Shown here piece after piece: positions 55,138-64,000 of a stretch of DNA of 64,000 nucleotides (positions within the stretch are counted from its first letter, which is position 1; each line of letters opens with the position of its first letter). Source of the stretch: Fulvia fulva (taxonomy: Eukaryota; Ascomycota; Dothideomycetes; Mycosphaerellales; Mycosphaerellaceae); NCBI RefSeq assembly GCF_020509005.1, contig NC_063023.1:2046001-2110000 (forward strand), given 5' to 3'. A program made the translations under genes and the position numbers. Below the pieces are notes generated by a model that saw only the letters and a program-made list of their open reading frames with translations, was not told the origin of the DNA and did no database searches.

Positions 55138-57231
55138 TCAATATCGCTGCACCTGCGGCACTTGCGTGACCGAATGCCCCCTCACCCCCGAACTCTCCGG
55201 TATCTCGTTGCCTGACACATCCGGCACCGCATGGTCTGGGATCGTCTCCCTCTGTTGTGTGCTCTCCATACCAGCCGCATCCGCCTTACGGATATCTCGT
55301 GCACCTGGCGTAAGGTAGAGAGCATCGGCTGTCACAAGGTCCTCACCCTCTGGTGCAACCCATTTGCTGCTCTTGCGTGGTGGGACGTGTGTGATGTACA
55401 TTGTGTCAATCTCCTCGAGAGAGCGACCTTGGTGTTCCATGAGGAAGAAGTAGACGAACGGGATTGCGGCGAAGGAGCATGCGGCGAAGATGTAGCCGTA
55501 GCGGAAGTCGATGGCGGAGGTGATAAAGGGGGAGAAGAAGCTAGAGGAAGTGTTAGTGATGTATGAAGCTGATGATGTGACACAACTTACGAGATGAGGA
55601 AGTTCCAGATCCAGTTGGAGGCTGAGCTGATACCCATGCACATGGTTCGGTATCTTGTTGGGAACAGCTCACCGACAACGACCCAGATAACTGGACCCCA
55701 AGTCATGGCATAACCTGCGATGAAGAGACAGGCGAAGACGATCATGACGGTTCCAGCGGTTGGTGTGTTCGTTGGAGTAGCACGATCGAGCGAGAAGTGA
55801 CCAACAGAGCTGAAGACCATGAAGCACGTGAACATCCAGCCTGCACCCCACATCAGCGCACGTCGTCGTCCAAGCTTCTCAACAACCAAAAGACCAGGAA
55901 ACGTCATGACGAAGTTGACAGCTCCCAGAATCATGGAGGTGACGAAGCTGTTGTCCAGTCCAGTGGCCTGGAAGATCGTTGTCCCATAGTAGAAAAAAAA
56001 GTTCGCTCCTGTAAGCTGCCAAACAGAAGGGTGTTAGCTATACTCGAGACCCACGTGGTAATGTCTTAGCGGATGGTGCCAGACATGTCTGAGACAGACG
56101 ATGCCTTCTACCCTTCAGTGCTTACCTGTTGGAGAGCCTGGAGAGTAACACCCAGCATGACTCTGTATGCCATCCGTGGTCCTGTGAAGATCTCGTACCA
56201 AACGTGCTTGCCGCCACCAGCGAACTCAGCGTCGTACTTCTCCTTGATTTCCTTCATCTCGCGGTGGACCTCCCAGTGGTTTTCGCTGACGCCGTAGGCT
56301 CGAGCAATCGATTTGCGGGCTCGCTCGATGTTGCCGTTGCGGTAGTCCCATCGAGGCGATTCCGGTAGGAACACGATTCCGAGAACCATGCAGAGTGGGA
56401 AGATGAAGCCCACGCCCATTGGGATGCGCCATTGTGCAGAGCTTGCCAGCGTTGGTGATCTGCCTACCAAGACTTCCTGTCCGTTCACGGTTGTTGTCTG
56501 CTTGGCCTCGGTGCCGTAGTTGATGGCGTATGCGGTGAAGATGCCGAGGGTAATGAATAGCTGGTACGTCCCGACCATAGATCCTCGAATCTGGCGAGGC
56601 GCTGACTCGGACTGATACATAGGCGTCAGGACTGACAGACCGCCAACTCCCAGACCGGCAACCCATCGACCTAACGCAACCTGGTACCATTTGTCTGTAG
56701 CGGCAATCTGGATGACGACTCCCACGCAGAAGATGATGTTCCAGAAGATGATGCAGATCTTGCGGCCGAATCTGTCTGCGATTGGAGCGGAGCACAGTGC
56801 GCCAAAGAGCGTACCAATGCTGAGAAGACCGACGATTGTTCCGGAGACTGCATCAGTGAAAGCCCAGGTTGTGTCAGTGTCTCCGCGATTGTGGAAACGG
56901 CCGAGGAAGTCCTTCATCTCCAAAAAGCCTGAGATCTGACCAGTGTCTAAGAAGTGCTGTCAGCCCATGCGCTGTGGTTGAAACGTGCTTGTCCCAACTC
57001 ACCATAACCAAAGATAAATCCACCGATCGATACAATAGCTGCGACGGCGAGTGTGTATCCTCGAAAGACTGTGACCTTGGAGTTGTCCATATCTCTCTTC
57101 TCAATATCATCGTGACCCCCAGCCCCAAACGGCTTCTCATTCACATCTCTTACTGGAGACGGACCTCCATCCTGCCTTGGCGTAACGTCACCAGACGTCT
57201 TCTTCTTGCCCTTGAGCCCTAGTATGCCCAT
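55138..57231 (-). CDS. MFS sugar transporter (hexose transporter type)
   Basis: Four exons (57231-57003, 56946-56126, 56015-55591, 55540-55138) with introns of 56, 110 and 50 bp give about 625 residues. The spliced protein has the sugar-transporter signatures: 'GGFIFGYDTGQISG' in helix 1, 'DRFGRK' between helices 2 and 3, 'GRWVAGLGVGG', 'PESPRW' after helix 6, 'ANFFFYYGTTIF' in helix 7 and 'PVIWVVVGELFPTRYR' in helix 10. Twelve membrane helices are expected. It imports hexoses by facilitated transport or proton symport in the plasma membrane. The 57-residue N-terminus and the about 100-residue cytosolic tail make it longer than most. The exact sugar cannot be told from sequence. Confidence 0.93.
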
Positions 57232-58321
57232 TGTGTATGTTGTGCCCGTTCAGCAGAGAGGGAACAACCACAATGAAGGTAGGAAGGAAGAGAAGTTGAA
57301 CCCGAACTTACGGTATGAACATCCAGTCTCCACGCGGAGGAGCGATGGAGTGTCATATAAGGACCCATCCGGGATACCGATGGGCTGGACACAACCGTCG
57401 TCATTTGTTCATGGTGCACGAGACCCAATACCGTAGGTGAGCCGGTAGCCGGTGGAGTCAACAGAGACTGTCTCCATCGCAACGTCATCGTCTGTGGGAG
57501 GAATGAAGTGGTTTGTTGACCTTTCGGGGCTTGGCAGTATTGGTGTCCGTGCAATGTATTATGCACAAAGCGATGACAGATATGTCTTGCGTCCCACTGG
57601 AGTTGGAGCTGGTCATCTCGTGGAATCCTTCCGCGGCGGCGGACACACGGACGATATGTCCCACAATGCCCGTCGAAGAGAACACAAGCAGTGACGCAAG
57701 AGGCCAAAGACTGGTCAAGCTTTCGAAGATTTGCTCGGCCGATCTTCTCGCCTCGGATGTCCCAGCCGAGCGGCAGCCGCAACCCAACTTTCACACGAGT
57801 GACAAGTGTCAAGTGACACGCTGCTCAGTGCTCACACGTCTTGCGCACGAAGGAAGTTGCAGCTCGCGACGAGATGTGTCGTGCATTGGAGGCACCGCGA
57901 TGAAGCCGACAATCCGCCGGCAATCGACGGTCTTGGCCGGTGCATGCGCTGACCATTTCATGATTTCAAGAACGAATGACGACGCCCTCTCAGAAGACCA
58001 GAACCGCGTCCGCGAGATGTGGATATTGTGCTTATCAATGCTTCGTGTTCATCGGAGGACTTCTTCGTTCGGCATTCGTGGTCGGGTAGCATGGTCGGCT
58101 CCAATTCAGGACGATGCAACGTGATCAGGCTCGGAGTACTGCTGGCCAGATCGAACCTTGAGATGTCGTCGAAACACCAGGTGCAGCTCCGCACATCCCA
58201 TGCGGAGGAAGGGCCGAAAAGAGCACACGTTCCACGGAGATAGTGGAGCAGGCTGTGGCACGAGGAGCGTGGGCTCTGGAGTTAATGAGCACAGAACGAG
58301 ACTTCCGCAGCACTCCGGATT

Positions 58322-58390
58322 GATCTAGGCCTGCACCTGGTCGCAGGAAAGTCTTCAGTACGATACTACCGGGCGACAGCGAGAAGCCAG
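58322..58390. repeat. diverged repeat copy A (mate at 58733-58800)
   Basis: The 69 bp at 58322-58390 match 58733-58800 at about 80 percent by eye, with one indel; both end in gcgacagcgagaag(c/t)cag. On the minus strand both read '(D/G)FSLSP', so they may derive from a once-coding unit. The intervening sequence is not alike. Confidence 0.6.
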
Positions 58391-58732
58391 CGGGTTTTGA
58401 GCAAGCTCCTTCGTCTGCAGATGGGTGTCCTTGGCGAGCAGAAGATCCCATCCATCTTCACGGGCTTGATCCCGGGCCAGTCCCTCTAGACGTGTCGCTT
58501 CGACTTTTACAGTACCGTGCTAATCCTTCGTCCGCCGATTCTCGTCGTGATCCGGAGTGACTGACTTGTTCCATAGGCGTACAAAATGGTTGGAGTCGCA
58601 GAGCACGAGTGGACTGATCTTGATCTGCTGGATGATGCTGTGGACCTCGATCACTTCTGCTCTGCCTTCGAGACGGTCTTCGCGAAGCGCCTATAGATCC
58701 TCGGTCGGTATGCCAGCAATGTTCGGCGTGTG

Positions 58733-58800
58733 GATCTGGGCCGGCAACTGGTCGTAGGAAGTCTCCAATACGACAATACTAGGCGACAGCGAGAAGTCAG
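58733..58800. repeat. diverged repeat copy B (mate at 58322-58390)
   Basis: This is the second copy of the pair. On the minus strand it reads 'DFSLSPSIVVLETSYDQLPAQI'. Direct orientation to copy A, distance about 410 bp. Confidence 0.6.
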
Positions 58801-58894
58801 TGTGTCTTTCTGGCTCGACGTCATCATGGCGGCTCGACATCGACATGCTGTGGCTAGGATCCGAAGCGACATATTCGCAAAAGATTGTTATTTT

Positions 58895-58932
58895 AGCACA
58901 TACGGCCACAGATCAATGAAAAAAAGCCATCC
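58895..58932. repeat. short interspersed repeat copy C (mate at 61977-62015)
   Basis: The 38 bp starting agcacatacg(g/a)ccacag recur at 61977-62015 with about 80 percent identity, 3 kb away in the same orientation. On the minus strand both encode a 'CGRMC' motif. Confidence 0.5.
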
Positions 58933-60257
58933 ACATTAAGTCCGTCGAGCCGGAGGACTTCGAAGCGGAAGACCAGCAACCTGGGCCAGAAATCAGGCAG
59001 ACCCCCCAGAATTGGCGCGCAATCAGTACCAGCAGACACCGGGAAGCAACCGTGAGGAGCGTCCTCGGCAGGGCATGCTCGAACAGCCGCCACCCCGTTT
59101 CGGTGCCACCACAGGTCGTCCACCTCAGGCTCGGTACGACTCCGACGTCAGGGATTCGCGAGACTTCGTTTTCGACATACTGGCCTGCCATGTGCTTAGT
59201 CTGAAGATGGGTGTCTTCTGCGTGTAGCAACTCCTACGATAGGTAAGCTTCGTTCTGTTCTTGGTACAATGCGGAGGAGGCAAACCTGTTCCTCGTCTTC
59301 TGCTAGGGTTTCTGTCTGTCGTATATATTTCTCCACGATGGTCTGCTGTTTGCGGTAGTCATCGATAGTCTAGCCGAACGTTCCACCCTTTTCTTTCTGC
59401 CAGCTTTCCTTCTAGTACTCTCGGACGAACGGGTTGCATGGCGGTACCTCCAATGGACCAATCTTCTCTCTGAGGGTGTTGACGCTCCGTTGTCGAGAGC
59501 CTCACCGCTATGAGTGGCCTGAACGCCAGGATCGCAATGTCTTAGGGCAGAGCATGGAAATAATTTGCTTCCTACGGGTACTTCGTCAGCTATAGCCTCA
59601 GACTCCACCACAACGAGGGGACTTTCTCGATGCAGAGGGGAGTAGGCTGAAGAGGTGGCTGTTGTCGGCCCGGGAATTTGTGGAACTACTCGACCGATGG
59701 TGTTGGTCGTTTGGATGGAGCGATGATATGTCTCGATTCGAATCTCGCCATCCAAGGCGGAAGGAGCCAGGAACTACAGAGGAAGAGGTCCCTGTCCATG
59801 ACTGCTGGAATATGTGGCGGACTGTCACGCCTCCTTATTCGTCGTCTACGCTCACTTTACGACTATAGGCGTCCAAGCGGGTGTGGCGGAGATCTGCCAG
59901 TAGCTGTGGTCCAGCATCTGAGAAGATTATCTGGAAGGAGTCAATACTATGTCGACATGTGAACATCCACGAGGTGACAGACGCTACTACTGCGCCCAGG
60001 GCCTGGTCGACCGCACTCACGATGCGACCTATGCGTGTTATGTAGCTAAGACTTGCATGTGATAGGATTCCCCTCTTCCTACGCTACCGATTTATCCGAG
60101 TAACTTAACTCGTGCCGGCAGATCTGATGGCCTAGTGCTTTATAGTACTTCCTACCCAAAAAGAAGTGCGTCGTGCGTGTACTACATGTTCAGCTCACAG
60201 GTATTCAACTAGCCAGCAACTTTCACACACGAGTCCGCGCCCTTCGCGAAAATAGCC

Positions 60258-60953
60258 ATGGAATATCGTTCGGCACTCCAGACAACGATCCACATGCTCA
60301 ACGGCTTGGATCGAGCATGTGTCTTTCCTGGAGTCTGGGTCATGCTGCCAGCCAATCCGAACGGCCGTTATTTTTGCTCTGTCCTTTGCTACAGCATAAC
60401 GACCACCGCAATCTACGCGCTTGCCGAGCATGTTACCCTTCTATCTCTTGGGCTATCCTTGACCGCTCCTTGCATCTGGATTCCGGCTGTCAGCCCGATC
60501 CATCTTTGGTGCGCTAGTATCTGCTTGAGCATCCACCAGAAAATATGCAAAGGTCAAACAGAACACGTGGACAATACTATCGCTAAGGGCCACAGCGACC
60601 AGCCCAACCCCGAGCACAAAGGTCCCTCCTGGTTAGAGGTAGTTTTCCTTCTCCCCGCTGCCATCCTCAATGCTATCACTAGTGGCGCTATGGTCCTCCT
60701 AGAGAGAGACTTCGATCAGCCCCGCGCCGCAAGATCGATGGCAACAACTGAAGCTGCATTGGAGTGCTGCGCCATCGTCTTATTTTCGGGTTGCCGGTAT
60801 GCCGACTTGATGATACTACGCCATGGGAACCGACAGTTCTCAGACTTGCTCCGCAGAGCTGACATCGGCATCGGATTGACCGGAGTGTTGTCTCTCTTAG
60901 TCCTTCGATCACTGTTGGAAGCCCTGCTGCCAATATCGATGCCAGCCCCATGA
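60258..60953 (+). CDS. hypothetical multi-pass membrane protein, 231 aa
   Basis: An ATG-initiated frame (MEYRSALQTTIHMLNGLDRA) of 231 residues has three to five hydrophobic segments, the clearest being 'YFCSVLCYSITTTAIYALA', 'VVFLLPAAILNAITSGAMVLL' and 'GIGLTGVLSLLVLRSLLEALL'. It is rich in Cys and Leu and has no recognised motif. It lies alone in a gene-poor region, so it may be a lineage-specific gene or a chance frame. No intron is needed. Confidence 0.4.
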   Translation: MEYRSALQTTIHMLNGLDRACVFPGVWVMLPANPNGRYFCSVLCYSITTTAIYALAEHVTLLSLGLSLTAPCIWIPAVSPIHLWCASICLSIHQKICKGQTEHVDNTIAKGHSDQPNPEHKGPSWLEVVFLLPAAILNAITSGAMVLLERDFDQPRAARSMATTEAALECCAIVLFSGCRYADLMILRHGNRQFSDLLRRADIGIGLTGVLSLLVLRSLLEALLPISMPAP

Positions 60954-62444
60954 GCATAAAGAGCTCCAGCAAGCAACGTGTCTACTACCGCCTGAATCAG
61001 CCGCCCCTGTGCCGGAAGCTGAGTAGACCCTTCGTGCCTCAGGTGTCGACAATTTCTTGGTGAACGTCTCATGAGGTGAAGATTTGGATTTTGTTGCCCA
61101 TACAATGGCTGTACGTATCATGCTCGCATACGTATGCCGTCTTGTATGTACACTCGCCCTTCATCCATACTCACCTGAAGGCTTCAAGCTAGGTAAGAAG
61201 TTTACTACGTACAGCCATCAGTACGGATGTCGGAGTCAAGCATTGAGAAGAGCCCGGCTTCTGAAGATGGGCTACCACTGAGCCGAGATACGAAATATGG
61301 TCTGATCTACTTACGCCACTCGCCCTCGCTCATTGATCTCAAAGGCCAACAGTACGTTAGCTAGAAGCATCTGACTCTACAGTACACGACTTTACCTGTG
61401 CTTCTGCTTGGCGTCAGATCCACATGCCGTGCTTCTATCTGCTTGACAGAAGCAAGGGAGACCCTCATCACAGTCGCCATCTACCTCCCAGCTGAAGTTG
61501 CCCAGTTGGACTCGGCAAGTGAACTAAAGCAGGCATCGTGAGCAATAGAGCAAGCATCCAGAGTACGAAAGTCTTGCAAAAGCATCGTTAGTTCATCCTT
61601 CATCGCCTGCGGCGCCACAAGAACCCCCAGCGCTCACACCTGATGTGAAGCAAGCAGCATTGACGGACTGGAGACCGGTATCAAGAAGGTAGACATCACG
61701 CTCTTGAAGGAAGTACAAAAGGAATCGACGTGATATCACTAAATCTCGGAGGCAGGTACTAGACTGTGTCGCCTGCACATGAAGCAGAGAGTCCAATGTG
61801 GCATTGATCGCCTACGCTGTCTATGCCGCTGCGTTTCTGGAGTTGCGACAAGACACCGTGTCCATCACCTGCGCAAGTCCATGACTTGCAGAGCAGCGTC
61901 GATTTGAGGCCGCTTGTGGTGTACATTGGGCTCGTCAGACAATTCAAGCAATATAATTGTACAAGTTTTCTAACTAAGCACATACGACCACAGGACAATG
62001 AACAATAGGGCATCCCGTTCGCTCTGCCGTACTCAAGCATTGTACCGCGAGATTAGTACTACGGTAGGTGACTACGTGGGAATACCTCGTGTTGTATGTT
62101 TTTGCATTTTCGCGTTTTGTGGGCGAGGCCCGTGCGGTGAGTGAATGGCCGACATGAGGCCGAAGCTTCTCGGATGGAAGCCGACGAATCAATCCTTTTG
62201 TTCCTTTACAGCAGACACATCATGGTCGATTGTACCTCAGTATAACAGTCTCGCGACTCCATGGAATTCCGATGAATACTGCAGCAATATGGACTCACTA
62301 GAAGCGACAGGGATCATGACAGTTTTGCCGTGTGGTACTAAGTGAATAGCATTCAGCACTATCTCACTGCCAGTGACAGCCCCGTCGAAGCAAAATTCAT
62401 GCCTCTTTACGCAAGAAGCCAACGCCAGATGTTCAAGGACGCTA
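60954..62444. other. gene-poor region
   Basis: About 1.5 kb precede the stop codon of the NLR-like gene. Apart from repeat copy D at 61977-62015 no feature is recognised. Confidence 0.4.
61977..62015. repeat. short interspersed repeat copy D (mate at 58895-58932)
   Basis: This is the partner of copy C, in the same orientation, about 80 percent identical over 38-39 bp by eye. Confidence 0.5.
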
Positions 62445-64000
62445 CTACTCAGGCCATGTCTTGGTCGATCGCGGGAACAAGGGCACTGCTTGAGCCTTTG
62501 CACACTCTGACCGGTCCACTGGTGCAAAGGATGATCGCGTGCGCTTCCAACCCTCCCAGTCTGCCATAAGCTTCTCATGCCATGGATGTACGTTGGTGGT
62601 GATTCTCTCAAACCCCCGGATAGCTTCTTCCACGGCCTGATCACACTCTTCATGCTCACCCAGCTCGTGATGAGCTCTGGCGAGCTCGAGTAGCGCACCA
62701 ATTCTATCGTAGTGATACCTTCCCCAGCCTTGCAAGGCGGTCCTCTGCCTTTCAGTGACGTCGATGAGAATGTTTCGAGCCTCTCGCCAAAATCCCTGTC
62801 TAGCCTTTAAGCGTGCATACAGGTATCGACAGAACAGGACAGCGATGTGGTTCTCGCCGTAATCTCTTTTTCCGACTGGCAGTCCTTGATCAAAAACCGT
62901 TTGAGCCTCTTCGAATTCCCCGATCTCGATTAAGATGCGAGCGAGGTAAAGCATGGCTTGCAAAGTCAAAGGGTGCTCACGCCCTTGCCTTCTTCTTCTG
63001 ATGTCGATGATCTCTCGCAGACCATCCGCGGCTTTCTTGTGTTCCTCTTGATCGCCCATCCAGAAAGTTGTTGTGTAGTAATATTGTCGCGATTCCAGAG
63101 TTTTGATGTCTTCAGGTCCCAAGAGACGTTCTCTCACCGACCACGTCTCACGGTGAAGCTGCTGTGCTTTCGAGACAGCGTTCGGGGTACCAGTCAGAAT
63201 GATTGAGACCGCCAGGACGTCCTTAGTATTCAGAGTCTCTTCGTCTTCGAGCCCGGCAAGTCTCTCGAGCCCAGTCAAAGCCTCCTCGCAAAGTTGCTTA
63301 GCATGTGGCACTCGACCCTGCTGTATTCGTGATTCGGCCAGTCGTAGTTTCGCGATGTATGTGTCTCTATGATTTTCTCCGCATACTCTGTTACAGTTTT
63401 CCAGCAGAACTTCCAGTAATTTTGCTGCGTCGTTGCTACGACTGAGGTGCCACAAAGTGCGCGCAAGAGCCATGGTGATCTGTCTGGTCTTTGAGTCTTC
63501 GAAGCCAAGAACTGCCACAGTAAATCGTTGCACAACAGTCTGCAGCTTCTCAGATTTCTCAAACAGGCCGTTATAGGCGTAGATCAAGCTGAACTTGGCG
63601 TACATCCTGGCCTTTTGTGAACTAAAGCTGGAGTCGAAGATGGGTAGTAGCGACACGCGTGCCAAGCGCTTGTCCAGTATTTGTTTTGCAAGATCTTCTT
63701 GTGATCTTCTGACTTCGTCCACATGAGGCAGTAGTTGCTTCAGGAGCTCCTCGTCGTTTGGTCCAATGAGAACACAACTGGAGACAAGTGTGGCAGCTGC
63801 TTCACACCAAACGTGCTGTTCTCCTATCTGTGAGTTGATAGAGAAGCGTGCCCATTGGTGGACCAGAGGATGCATCGACCAGCTGTCCGTTCTTTCGTTC
63901 CACATCACTAAGGAATACTGGGTCAATTGCCTCATTGCGGCCCGGACACGACCCTCATCTCTGCTGTCGAGTTTCTGCTTGGCTCTTGCTTGTCGAAGCA
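62445..64000 (-). CDS. NLR-like (NB-ARC/NACHT-type) TPR protein, C-terminal part only
   Basis: The frame is open from the window edge at 64000 to a stop at 62445, so the gene is cut at its 5' side. The first residues include 'MRQLTQYSLVMWNERTDSWSMHPLVHQWARFS', the winged-helix/MHPLV motif that follows an NB-ARC or similar nucleotide-binding domain in fungal STAND proteins. After it come tetratricopeptide-like repeats ('TRQITMALARTLWHLSRSNDAAKLL', 'AKLRLAESRIQQGRVPHAKQLCEEAL', 'LARILIEIGEFEEAQTVFDQGL'). These proteins are believed to sense non-self or other ligands and oligomerise to start a response. The nucleotide-binding domain and effector domain would lie outside the window. Confidence 0.85.
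   Translation of the reverse strand, partial: LRQARAKQKLDSRDEGRVRAAMRQLTQYSLVMWNERTDSWSMHPLVHQWARFSINSQIGEQHVWCEAAATLVSSCVLIGPNDEELLKQLLPHVDEVRRSQEDLAKQILDKRLARVSLLPIFDSSFSSQKARMYAKFSLIYAYNGLFEKSEKLQTVVQRFTVAVLGFEDSKTRQITMALARTLWHLSRSNDAAKLLEVLLENCNRVCGENHRDTYIAKLRLAESRIQQGRVPHAKQLCEEALTGLERLAGLEDEETLNTKDVLAVSIILTGTPNAVSKAQQLHRETWSVRERLLGPEDIKTLESRQYYYTTTFWMGDQEEHKKAADGLREIIDIRRRRQGREHPLTLQAMLYLARILIEIGEFEEAQTVFDQGLPVGKRDYGENHIAVLFCRYLYARLKARQGFWREARNILIDVTERQRTALQGWGRYHYDRIGALLELARAHHELGEHEECDQAVEEAIRGFERITTNVHPWHEKLMADWEGWKRTRSSFAPVDRSECAKAQAVPLFPRSTKTWPE

Larger units (their letters stand above)
57232..60257. other. 3-kb gene-poor region with diverged repeats
   Basis: Only the first few hundred bases can be the transporter promoter. 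The rest has many short frames in all directions and none with a family motif. Repeated segments (58322-58390 and 58733-58800; 58895-58932 with 61977-62015) suggest remains of duplicated genes or a mobile element. A minus-strand frame at 59835-60020 ('AVDQALGAVVASVTS', 'DSFQIIFSDAGPQLLADLR') reads like a protein N-terminal domain but starts without ATG and ends in a stop, so it is a possible gene fragment. Confidence 0.45.

Noticed and set aside
57334..57339. GCGGAG as a CreA (carbon catabolite repressor) site before the hexose transporter
   Set aside because: The 6-base SYGGRG pattern is too degenerate to support from a single hit.

Overview
The window is fungal nuclear DNA. Genes sit on both strands, are mostly 1-5 exons long, and carry 47-140 bp introns of GT-AG type with CTAAC/CTGAC-like branch sites. 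The gene content (Zn2Cys6 regulator, RTA1-like protein, HET protein, non-reducing polyketide synthase, NLR-like TPR protein, small 'IPPE.RL.IYEY' proteins) points to a filamentous ascomycete (Pezizomycotina). Dothideomycetes is the most likely class, but that is inference from family resemblance, not from a search.

Layout. 0.5-10.6 kb: a small 2EXR-like protein, a mitochondrial-type J protein, a short-chain dehydrogenase, a divergent pair of RTA1-like membrane protein and Zn2Cys6 regulator, and a large secreted or wall protein. 11.6-30.3 kb is mainly housekeeping: a CRAL-TRIO/RhoGAP protein, asparagine synthetase with a Gcn4-type site, a kelch membrane protein, a GH25 muramidase, a 59-residue cysteine-containing secreted protein, cytochrome c peroxidase, an F-box protein and a TCF25/Rqc1 homologue. 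31.2-33.3 kb holds a broken HET gene and 33.8-35.1 kb methionine aminopeptidase 2. 35.76-36.37 kb is a short island almost without CpA/TpG that looks like a RIP-mutated repeat remnant. 38.7-46.7 kb is a small polyketide locus: a five-exon SAT-KS-AT-PT-ACP synthase facing an O-methyltransferase across a 1 kb shared promoter region.

46.7-57.2 kb carries a second 2EXR-like protein, Dre2, two unknown proteins, a GH105 glycosidase, an F-box protein and a hexose-type transporter. 57.2-62.4 kb is gene-poor, with diverged repeated segments and one orphan membrane protein. The window ends inside an NLR-like gene with TPR repeats, of which only the C-terminal part is present.

The main point of interest is the polyketide locus. 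The synthase reads through about 1,785 codons with every expected domain and splice site, except for one in-frame TGA inside the ketosynthase where the family normally has Arg. With the multiply broken HET gene and the RIP-like island nearby, the 31-46 kb segment looks like an accessory region that is decaying. If the TGA is a sequencing error, it is instead an intact TE-less NR-PKS/O-methyltransferase pair of unknown product. No CRISPR, tRNA or rRNA gene was seen.
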